A DNA stretch of 64,000 bases from an uncultured Bacteroidales bacterium (lineage in GTDB: Bacteria > Bacteroidota > Bacteroidia > Bacteroidales > FEN-979), in the NCBI GenBank assembly GCA_903903985.1, contig CAIVAT010000120.1, positions 1-64,000 on the forward strand, read 5' to 3'. Made by a program: the position numbers and the translations under genes. Every line of letters begins with the position of its first letter. The first letter of the stretch is position 1. Below the pieces are notes generated by a model. The model saw only the letters and a list, made by a program, of their open reading frames with translations, did not search any database and was not told the origin of the DNA. Positions 32,799 through 40,822 of this stretch are shown piece after piece.

Positions 32799-35700
32799 TT
32801 ACATCTTCACTAATTTTCGGGAAACTGTTTCATTCCCGGCGCTTACTCTGATGAGATAGATACCGGAAGAGACGGTTCCAATAGAGAACGTTCTCTGGTT
32901 TTCGTGGTGCATCATGGCTTGCAGAAACTTCTCTCCATGCATGCCATAGATCTCCACGTGGACCTCTGCCGGGTCTCCGGTCCCTGTTAATTCAAGGGTG
33001 AAATTGCCCGAAGTCGGGTTGGGGTAGATTTTAAACCAGGATTCAAGTGTGGCAAGCAGAGTCTCTTCTTCTCCCACGGAAGCAACAGGAATCGACGGCG
33101 ATTGCGACATGCAATAATCTGTTGTGGTCGTAATATAGCCATGCATGTACCCTCCGGGCTGCACCACAATTCCGGGTGTAAAATGAATCTGACCACCGGC
33201 GATGAATGTTGCGCTTCCGCCGGTCTCCACCGTGAAGTTTGAAACGGTTACGACTTCAGTGGCATCAAAACATGCCGCTTCGCCGTTTTGAACGGTTGTG
33301 TTTGCAACTGCCAGGTTCGCCGGCACCACAACAGCCTTCCCGAGGATGAACTGGCTGAATCCGGTAATTCCTTCAAAAGTGACCTGATTGGTGGCCGCAT
33401 TTACCGAAGTGGCCGATGCCAGCAATGCCCAGGTCGAATCGTCTGCCATGCTGCCCCTGGTAAAGAGTTTAATGTTTGATGGATTATTTTGATCCTGCAA
33501 AGTCAATTTTTCGCTTACTGTAAATGTGAGATCTGCATTAAACATTCCACTTCCGTATTGATGAACAGCCCAGTACTGCCTGTCTAAAACGGCAGCAAGT
33601 CCCGTGGGATTAATATTTGGAAAAGTATCTATTCTTGCCACAACAATAGAATCCATGCCTGTTTTGGCAGTAAAGTTCATGCTAAGTCCCGTATTGGTAA
33701 AATTACTGGTACCGGTGGCGCTTACCACTTGTGTATTGCTGGTTCCGCTACCAAACGGAATGGTAGCGGTTGTATATTGATTGATAACAGAAGCATACCA
33801 TGTTCCGTTGTTTACACCTTTCTTATCGTAAACTGTCGGAGGTTGCCCTTCATCGAACTGCCAGTATGAAACCAGCCCTGTTTCGCTTCCTGTAAGTGGC
33901 AAGTGTATATTGTCGCGTATTTGTGAGTTGGTTTTGGATGTATTCCATAGGCGGACTTCTTCAACATATCCCCTGAACAAGTTGTTTCCTGAGCCGCTAT
34001 AATAGTTTGTCAGGTACAAAGGCTGGCTGTTTGCCGTTACGGTTATCGGGGTTCCCGTGAGCGGTACTTCAACTCCATTCAGGTACAGATGCCTTGTCCC
34101 GTTGTCATTCACGGCAGCTACATGACACCATTGATTGAGCGTGAGTATATTATCGGCAGTTGCCATGCCATCGAAAATCAGACCGCGATGGTTTCCGCTT
34201 CCGCTTGACAAAAGGGAGTAGCCGTTTGCATTAAATCCTTTCGATACGATAATCCTGTTGGTGCTTACCAGCACCCTGGGTTTTATCCACACTTCAATGG
34301 TGTAATTATTGGTTAATTGAAGCGTACTGTTGTCGGGTATGCTGATATAGTTGTACTGGTCACCGTTGTTGAGGCAGGTAGAGGCTTGCGTAATATTTGT
34401 GGTCGTAAAATTTACTTGTGAACCGTAAACGGTATCGTGTTCATTTATTGCAAAAGCACGCAGATAATACGTTGTCGCATGATGTAAACCGCTGATGTTT
34501 GCCGTAAAACCTCCAAAAGTGGTAGTGCCCACAATTACTCTGCTATCTGCAACGCTCGGCATACCGGAAGTATTCCAGCAAAAACCGTAAGCAGTGAGAT
34601 CAGGTGTTCCATTAGCAGAAATGTTGCCATTTGAGGTTGCTGTAAAGGTTTTAATATTGCTGACTGCCATGGTGCTTATTTCAGGAGCATAATAAAAACA
34701 AGGATACCCATTGTTGGTACCGGCGGAAATATACCAATTGTTGTTGAAATCCCATCCCGCATAAGTAGATTGGGTTTTCATCCGGGCAGTGGTTCTTCCA
34801 TGAACATGGGTGGTGTCGGCGTTATAGCATCCTGTTGTTTGCCCTGTAGTTTCAACATCCCAATACGATTGGTCGGCATTGGCGCTACTGCCAACCAAGC
34901 CGCCAACATAAGTCGCATTTGATGAAACCCAACCGCTGGCATAACACTGGTTGATGATGCCACTGCTTTTTCCAATCAAACCACCAATATAATTAAAACT
35001 GGTAGAATCACAGTACACGTTAGCAGTGGAATAACAATACCTTATGGTATCATCAGCAGATCCCATGTTTCCAACAAGACCTCCAATAGATCTTTCGTTA
35101 TATTTATAGATCCCGGAAACACGTCCACTGGTGCTGCAATGACTTATGGTAGAATTCTCATCCATCCTTCCCACAAGAGCGCCGGTAAATCTTCCCGCAA
35201 CGATGGAGGCGTTGCTTATCCGAAGGCTATCAATCTTCGCGTCATAAACTGATCCGAAAACTCCATTATCAAAACCGCCAGGATGGTTAATATTAACACT
35301 GTCAATAATGTGCCCCTTACCGTTATAGGTGCCATGAAAATTTATCATCGAGCAGCCATAGCAGCCTATTGGAATAAAACCTCTTCCATTCATCCAATGT
35401 TTACTGATTGAAGCATTTATATCCGCAGTCTGTATGTAATGCATTCCCATGAATTCGTCACTCGCTTTTGTGAGCCAATAGAGATTGTTGATGTTGGCTA
35501 TCTGGTAGGGGTCGCTGAGGGTGCCGCTACCTGCAGGGGCTATGGAATTAAAAGTAACAATAAATGCTCCGGAAACGGCGCTGGTTGCCGTTCCACAGGA
35601 TCCACTAACTATACAATAATAATAAAGAGTTCCTTCATCTGATGTTTGTGGAGTATAGCTATCTGTTTGTGCTCCATTGTTTGCTCCAAGTGAAGTGCCC

Positions 35701-37934
35701 CCGCTATTGTTTCCATATTCCTCTTTATACCATTGATAAGTTAAATTTGCTCCGGTTGCGCTTACAGTAATGGGAGTAAATGTTCCATTCAAGGGTTGTG
35801 TCTGGGATGCGGTGGATTGACCGGTAATAGCAGTGGGAGCACAGTTGGTAGTAGTTGTTGTGTAGGTATAATAATTGGCGCCTGTACCTGTGACGCTGGT
35901 TTTATCAGCTCTTACATGATAGTAATAAGTAGTACTGCTTGCCAAGTCTGTTACCGCCTTTGATAAACTGCTGCCGCAATCTAAATTATCATACCCCGAT
36001 AGCAAAGAAGTAAAAGTATCATTGGTTGACACATCTAATTTGTAGCTTGTAACAGTTCCGATAGCAGGCGCAGTCCAGTTGGCTGTGAAACCCGTGGACA
36101 GGATGTTTGAAGCTGCTGCGGGGACGGGAACAACCATGGCATAGCTTTCGACCCAGCAGGTAGCTGCATCCATATTTACCAGGGTCCCGTTGCTGCTTGC
36201 CACAACATCAGTGAGTGTTGTACCCGAGCCATTATTAAACTGCCAGTAACTTACCAAACCCGTTTCAGCGCCTGTAAGGGTATTACACATATCGCTCTGT
36301 ATCTGGGCTTCGGTTCTTGCCACATTAAACAGTCGTACTTCATCAATCTTGCCATCGAAAAAGCGTGTGGGGTATCCCGGGCTGTTTCCTATTAACAGCG
36401 ATTGAGTTGATATGCCAATGGCTCCAGAAAGAGACTGTAGCCCTTCGACTACACCATTTACATAAACAGACATGGTTGCCCCATCGTAAACACCCACCAC
36501 ATAATTCCATCGCCCTGTCGACATGACCGGAGCGGAATGGATTTCATGCCAGGCTCCCCCGGCGCCCACAACAAAGCTCAATATCCCGTTATTGCCGCAA
36601 CGAAGAGTGTAGCCGAAAAAGTTAGTCGTCTCTTTGCTTACAATAGTTCCTTCCCAGTAATTGGCATTCCAGGTATCGGCATTTATCCAGGCCTCAATAG
36701 TTATTGAACCGGGAATATTCAGGCTGGAGGCATTACCGCAATTCACATAATCATTTGTTCCGTCGAAATTCAGGGCTGTACCAACCGTATTGGGAGGAGA
36801 GTTGAAACAAACCATATATTGCCCGTCGAAACTTGTTATTCCATTAAATGTAGCTGTATTATTTACTGCATCTGCACTGGCAGCCGTTGCAATAAGTGAC
36901 CATGTGCCATCCCCATTACCGCTCCTGTAATAAAGCTGTATAAGCGCAGGGTGTGCCGCTTGTCCGCTTGTAATATCCTCATTAAGGGTGAAAGTAAGGT
37001 TAGCAGTAAAAGTGCCTGTTCCAAAACGGTTTATTACCCAATATTGCGAATTAAAAGCTGTGGTAACTCCTGTAGGGCTTACATTTGGTAAGGTATCAAT
37101 CCTGCTTGCTACGATGCTATCGGTACCGCTTTTGGCAGTAAAATTCATTGATAAACCAGTTCCGGTAAAGGTTTTTGTTCCAGTAGCGTTTACAATCTGG
37201 GTATTGACACCTCCGGTCGAGAAAGGAATGGTTGAAGTAATCCAGTTGGAATTATTCATATTGTAAAGGGTGCCGGTGGCGGTTCCTTTCAGGTCGGTCA
37301 GGGTAGTGCCGCTACCATTGTTAAACTGCCAATAATTTTTAAGGTTAGCATTGGCAATGGGTGAAGTGCGATACATATCTTCACGTATATCAGTCACTTC
37401 ACGTGCATAATTCCATACGCTTACTTCGTCCATCTTTCCGTTAAATGCTTCTGAACCGTTGGCGCTCAATGAAAAGCTTCCCGAAGGAGGGTACAATCCT
37501 CCGGCGGGAGATGCACTCTTTAAAAGTTTGCCATTCAGGTAAAGTTTCATAGTTGTTCCATCATAAGTGCCGGCAACGTGCATCCAGGTACCGGTGGTAA
37601 GCACATTGTCAACCAGCAAAGCATAAAGTGTACCATCTGTTTTTTTAACATAGAAATGCAGTTTGTTGAAACCTCCACTTCCGTCGTAGCGCAATACTGC
37701 CACTTCAGGGTTAATGGTCACATACCGCTGAACTACACTGGGCAGGGTATTGTGATATACCCATGCTTCGATGGTTAGTGCCGTGAGGCTTGTACTTATT
37801 CCTGCACCGGAAATATACTGAGTACTCCCATTAAAACTGAGTGCTTTTTGGGGCGATTGCGTTTGCGCAAAGGACTGAATACTGAAGGTTGACAGTGTAA
37901 GAAAAACAAGGATTTGGAGTGTGGTTGTTTTCAT
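32799..37934 (-). CDS. Giant secreted LamG / GLUG / T9SS protein
   Basis: A 1711-residue protein: signal peptide (1-23), LamG/concanavalin-like domains at about 30-205, 385-570 and 1185-1375 (each with ALSFNG/ALNFDG-type starts, VYVNG/LYLNG and DEVRLFN), beta-sandwich linkers after LamG 1 and 3, a fibronectin III domain at about 605-695, an Ig-like domain at 700-795, GLUG-type repeats at about 890-1020 (GALVGRM, GGLVGNMG, GGLIGKSS, GGLVGSS), another fibronectin-like domain to 1180, and a T9SS domain from about 1630 (FKIYPNPTSGNFTLEL to SRKLVKM). Likely a cell-surface adhesin or glycan-binding protein. No enzymatic domain is seen. It is flanked on both sides by REC-gene copies and remnants. 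Confidence 0.9.
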   Translation of the reverse strand: MKTTTLQILVFLTLSTFSIQSFAQTQSPQKALSFNGSTQYISGAGISTSLTALTIEAWVYHNTLPSVVQRYVTINPEVAVLRYDGSGGFNKLHFYVKKTDGTLYALLVDNVLTTGTWMHVAGTYDGTTMKLYLNGKLLKSASPAGGLYPPSGSFSLSANGSEAFNGKMDEVSVWNYAREVTDIREDMYRTSPIANANLKNYWQFNNGSGTTLTDLKGTATGTLYNMNNSNWITSTIPFSTGGVNTQIVNATGTKTFTGTGLSMNFTAKSGTDSIVASRIDTLPNVSPTGVTTAFNSQYWVINRFGTGTFTANLTFTLNEDITSGQAAHPALIQLYYRSGNGDGTWSLIATAASADAVNNTATFNGITSFDGQYMVCFNSPPNTVGTALNFDGTNDYVNCGNASSLNIPGSITIEAWINADTWNANYWEGTIVSKETTNFFGYTLRCGNNGILSFVVGAGGAWHEIHSAPVMSTGRWNYVVGVYDGATMSVYVNGVVEGLQSLSGAIGISTQSLLIGNSPGYPTRFFDGKIDEVRLFNVARTEAQIQSDMCNTLTGAETGLVSYWQFNNGSGTTLTDVVASSNGTLVNMDAATCWVESYAMVVPVPAAASNILSTGFTANWTAPAIGTVTSYKLDVSTNDTFTSLLSGYDNLDCGSSLSKAVTDLASSTTYYYHVRADKTSVTGTGANYYTYTTTTTNCAPTAITGQSTASQTQPLNGTFTPITVSATGANLTYQWYKEEYGNNSGGTSLGANNGAQTDSYTPQTSDEGTLYYYCIVSGSCGTATSAVSGAFIVTFNSIAPAGSGTLSDPYQIANINNLYWLTKASDEFMGMHYIQTADINASISKHWMNGRGFIPIGCYGCSMINFHGTYNGKGHIIDSVNINHPGGFDNGVFGSVYDAKIDSLRISNASIVAGRFTGALVGRMDENSTISHCSTSGRVSGIYKYNERSIGGLVGNMGSADDTIRYCYSTANVYCDSTSFNYIGGLIGKSSGIINQCYASGWVSSNATYVGGLVGSSANADQSYWDVETTGQTTGCYNADTTHVHGRTTARMKTQSTYAGWDFNNNWYISAGTNNGYPCFYYAPEISTMAVSNIKTFTATSNGNISANGTPDLTAYGFCWNTSGMPSVADSRVIVGTTTFGGFTANISGLHHATTYYLRAFAINEHDTVYGSQVNFTTTNITQASTCLNNGDQYNYISIPDNSTLQLTNNYTIEVWIKPRVLVSTNRIIVSKGFNANGYSLLSSGSGNHRGLIFDGMATADNILTLNQWCHVAAVNDNGTRHLYLNGVEVPLTGTPITVTANSQPLYLTNYYSGSGNNLFRGYVEEVRLWNTSKTNSQIRDNIHLPLTGSETGLVSYWQFDEGQPPTVYDKKGVNNGTWYASVINQYTTATIPFGSGTSNTQVVSATGTSNFTNTGLSMNFTAKTGMDSIVVARIDTFPNINPTGLAAVLDRQYWAVHQYGSGMFNADLTFTVSEKLTLQDQNNPSNIKLFTRGSMADDSTWALLASATSVNAATNQVTFEGITGFSQFILGKAVVVPANLAVANTTVQNGEAACFDATEVVTVSNFTVETGGSATFIAGGQIHFTPGIVVQPGGYMHGYITTTTDYCMSQSPSIPVASVGEEETLLATLESWFKIYPNPTSGNFTLELTGTGDPAEVHVEIYGMHGEKFLQAMMHHENQRTFSIGTVSSGIYLIRVSAGNETVSRKLVKM

Positions 37935-37990
37935 AATGTATTGTTTTGCAATTTGTTTAAGTGTGGGTTATTCGTGTTGAATTCTGTATG

Positions 37991-38135
37991 TCAACGAAGG
38001 GCCCTTAACGGGTCCGTCATCAATTTCATGATTTTTTCGGAAAACTCCTGCGAATCCACCCCCTTGTACCATCATGGTTTTCAGCCCCTGGAAGTAAGTC
38101 TGATTAAAATCGGCAACCGCGATAGTGATCATCAT
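37991..38135 (-). pseudogene. Collapsed copy of the REC-only gene
   Basis: The frame starts MMITIAVADFNQTYFQGLKT, nearly identical to the N terminus of the REC protein at 32085-32441. After about 25 codons the middle of the domain is missing, and in another frame the C terminus is still readable (QEFSEKIMKLMTDPLRALR, compared with KREFIERIMELSRVDPI). So both ends survive and the phospho-acceptor region has been deleted with a frameshift. Together with 38209-38254 it is a decayed duplicate. Confidence 0.8.
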
Positions 38136-38208
38136 GGGTAAACTAAACCGGATGTAAAATAACATCGGTAAAGCGTAGTAGTTTTAAGGGGAATCAATTA
38201 AAACATAG

Positions 38209-38254
38209 AGGGAAAAACCTGAATTTCACTCAGGGTAAACCCCTATAAACACGG
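38209..38254. repeat. Duplicated upstream segment (copy 2)
   Basis: Matches 32519-32565 with scattered changes, including the TTCACTC and GGGTAAACCC words, and precedes the collapsed REC copy in the same relative position. Confidence 0.65.
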
Positions 38255-38261
38255 ACGAAAA

Positions 38262-38900
38262 TTATTCAACGGAATAAAACTGGTTGCGGATAGCCCAGGC
38301 AATCAGGCCGGCAACGTTTCTGACGTCGGCTTTCAGAAACAGATTGGTACGGTGGGTTTCGACCGTTTTACTGGATATATACAGGCGTTCTGAAATTTCC
38401 TGGGAAGTAAATCCCTGGCAGATCAGCACCATGATCTCCATCTCGCGGGTAGTCAGTTCCTCCGTTCCGGTAATTTTTCCATTGTGTCTGAAAGCCAGCT
38501 TCTGCAGGATATCCTGGCTGAAATAGGTACCGCCCTTGTGAACCTCCCGGATGGCCTGTTCCAGCTCGAATTTATTTGCCTTCTTGAGGATGAAACCTTT
38601 TACGCCCGCCTGGATCATCTGGGTATAATGACCGGTGTCGGAGAACATGGTGAGGGCAATAACGTTCAGTTCAGGTTTTACTTTCAGCGCCCGCTCGGTA
38701 GTGAGCGCGCCGCCGATGGCAGGCATTTCAATATCCATCAGCGCAACATCCACTTCCGTTTTTTGAAGTGCCTCCACAAAACGGTTCCCGTCGGAGGTAT
38801 CGTAAACCACTTCGATACCGTCGATCTGGTTTAACACGAGGAGGATGCCCTCACGAAACAGGTTGTGGTCATCGATGATGGCTAGTCTGATATTTTCCAT
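38262..38900 (-). CDS. NarL/FixJ-type response regulator
   Basis: A 212-residue two-component regulator. Receiver domain residues 1-120: acidic pair IIDDHNLF, phospho-acceptor Asp in VALMDIEMP near residue 56, ALTMFSD and FILKKANK with the conserved Lys. The LuxR-type helix-turn-helix covers about 145-205 (LTTREMEIMVLICQGFTSQE, YISSKTVETHRTNLFLK). It should bind DNA as a phosphorylated dimer. The start lies one base after the stop of the histidine kinase gene, so the two are a cognate pair. They end a minus-strand series that starts with the PP2C phosphatase and includes the NRPS, so they could regulate that series. Confidence 0.93.
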   Translation of the reverse strand: MENIRLAIIDDHNLFREGILLVLNQIDGIEVVYDTSDGNRFVEALQKTEVDVALMDIEMPAIGGALTTERALKVKPELNVIALTMFSDTGHYTQMIQAGVKGFILKKANKFELEQAIREVHKGGTYFSQDILQKLAFRHNGKITGTEELTTREMEIMVLICQGFTSQEISERLYISSKTVETHRTNLFLKADVRNVAGLIAWAIRNQFYSVE

Positions 38901-38901
38901 A

Positions 38902-40743
38902 TCAAAGGGGCATTATAATGTTGACTGAAATTCCGGCATTCGGAGAACTTACGACCGAAAATGTTCCTCCGAACGACTCTACTCTGTTGGTGATGTTGGG
39001 TATACCCTGGCCCACCCTTTTCCCCGCTGAAGTGGTGAACCCTTTGCCGTTGTCGGAATACCGGATCGTCAGTTTACCATCACTGCGTCCGATATCCAGG
39101 CTGATCCTTGTGGCTTCCGCATGCTTCAGGGTGTTGTTGATCAGCTCAGTGATACAGCGGTAAACCGCCAGTTCGATTTTTGGATCAAGTCTTTCGTCAA
39201 ATTCCGAGGTAAATAAAATCTCATATTTTTCATTTGCCATCAGCGGTGCCAGTAAATTGTTCAGTGCGGTCATCAACCCGTGTTTTTCCAACACATGGGG
39301 ACTGATATTATGTGAGATCCTGGAAACTTCATCGATTGCTTCGGAAATCACCATCTGCAGCCGGTCTCTGATGACCTCCCTGTTCTCAGGTTTCGCATCA
39401 AGAAAAGCCTGGAAATAATGGTTAATAGCCGAAAGAACGGGCCCGAGTCCATCGTGAAGGTCACGGGCAATGCGCCTTCGTTCATTGTTTTCGGTTTCCA
39501 CCACCGCCTCGATCAGCTTTTGCTTCAGGGCCCCCTGCCGTCTCAACCTGAAATAGAACAAACTGAAAACAAAGGCAAGGGTGAGTGTGATGGTGATGAT
39601 GATCAGCAGAATGATCTGGCGATGGTTAAATTCATTCTTTTTCTGCTCCTCCCTGATCTTTTGTTCCTTGACAAACAGGTCGTACCTGGCCGATTGCTCA
39701 AGTATCTGGTTATTCATCCTGTCTTTGTAGAATGCACTCAGCAAAATGTTGCACAGGCTCAGAAACCCGTATGCATCCTTGAAATTGCCGGTTGCTGAAT
39801 ACACATTGGCATATTGCTGATAGATACGCATGTAGAGATTACGGTTCTCCCATAAAGGCGAAAGCCGGGTCGCCTCCTCCAGAGAACCGAGCGCAGCATG
39901 GTAATCCTTTTTCCTGCCATACACGATGCTCAGATTGATCAGCGAATTCATCGCCTGGAAAGGCATCCCGGCTGTAAGGAAATTGGATACCGATTGCCGC
40001 GACAGATCAAAAGCTTTATCGTATTTCCTGCTCCGGATATACTGATAGCTCAGTTCATTCTGGGACGCGGCCAGGTTGCGTTTGTCGCCGGTCCTCGCGG
40101 AGAGTTCCATGCAAAGCAGGGAATATTTAAAAACAGAGTCGCGATAACTCTTTGCCGGATTTTCCGATTCGTTGTAAAGGGCCGCCAGGCGATTCCAGGC
40201 ATAGGCATGGTTCTCGTCGGAAAGGGGCGAAGGGCGTTCCAACAGGTCGTAGATCAGGCTGATCCCTTTGTGGTATTCCTGTTTCTGACGATATGCCTCG
40301 CAAAGTTCAATCTTGACGTGGTCCGCATCTGCCGTATTTCCCGGGAGAATCTCAATAGCCCGCAGCAGCACCCTGATCGCATTGTCGGGCATGGACCGCT
40401 CAAGGTACCATCGCGCACAGTATTGCAGGGAGTCAGGATGGTTGAGCGAATCAGGAACATCTGGCTGCGTATTCCGGTGAACAGAGGCCCCGGCATTCAC
40501 AACTTCATTGATTCTCATTTGCAGGTAACTGAGCCATGCGTGCTGTACCATTGTAAGTTCATCACCGGATGCAGAAAGCGTTTTAAGACATCTGACGGAA
40601 GTGCTGACATCGGTCGCCAGACTGCCCAGGGCCTTGTTATACACAGAATCAAACTTTGATTGAAAACTCTTTTCCTGACCGAAAAGCATCGTGGTCAGCA
40701 AAATTGCCAGGAGCGTTGCAACGGTCTTGCGAGGTCTTTTCAA
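38902..40743 (-). CDS. TPR-containing NarX-type sensor histidine kinase
   Basis: A 613-residue membrane kinase: signal peptide (1-23), an extracytoplasmic tetratricopeptide-type helical domain (about 60-350; SYQYIRSRKYDKAFDLSRQS, KDYHAALGSLEEATRL), one transmembrane segment near 376-398, a HisKA_3 dimerisation domain with the phospho-His in ARDLHDGLG near residue 427, and an HATPase domain (ELINNTLKHAEATRISL, YSDNGKGF, GQGIPNITNRVESFGG). The start codon is TTG; no in-frame ATG would keep the signal peptide. TPR sensors of this kind are common in Bacteroidota. It pairs with the regulator that begins one base downstream. The signal is unknown. Confidence 0.92.
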   Translation of the reverse strand: MKRPRKTVATLLAILLTTMLFGQEKSFQSKFDSVYNKALGSLATDVSTSVRCLKTLSASGDELTMVQHAWLSYLQMRINEVVNAGASVHRNTQPDVPDSLNHPDSLQYCARWYLERSMPDNAIRVLLRAIEILPGNTADADHVKIELCEAYRQKQEYHKGISLIYDLLERPSPLSDENHAYAWNRLAALYNESENPAKSYRDSVFKYSLLCMELSARTGDKRNLAASQNELSYQYIRSRKYDKAFDLSRQSVSNFLTAGMPFQAMNSLINLSIVYGRKKDYHAALGSLEEATRLSPLWENRNLYMRIYQQYANVYSATGNFKDAYGFLSLCNILLSAFYKDRMNNQILEQSARYDLFVKEQKIREEQKKNEFNHRQIILLIIITITLTLAFVFSLFYFRLRRQGALKQKLIEAVVETENNERRRIARDLHDGLGPVLSAINHYFQAFLDAKPENREVIRDRLQMVISEAIDEVSRISHNISPHVLEKHGLMTALNNLLAPLMANEKYEILFTSEFDERLDPKIELAVYRCITELINNTLKHAEATRISLDIGRSDGKLTIRYSDNGKGFTTSAGKRVGQGIPNITNRVESFGGTFSVVSSPNAGISVNIIMPL

Positions 40744-40771
40744 GATCAGGAGTATTAAACCAGCTTCGGGA

Positions 40772-40779
40772 CAAATATA
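40772..40779 (-). promoter_or_regulatory. -7 box TATATTTG upstream of the histidine kinase
   Basis: On the minus strand TATATTTG lies 29 bases before the TTG start of the kinase gene. It may give the kinase-regulator pair an internal promoter in addition to read-through from the NRPS series. No -33 TTTG is seen. Confidence 0.4.
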
Positions 40780-40822
40780 CGATCTTTCCCCGAATGACTT
40801 TTTATCCTGAATAACAAGCTAA

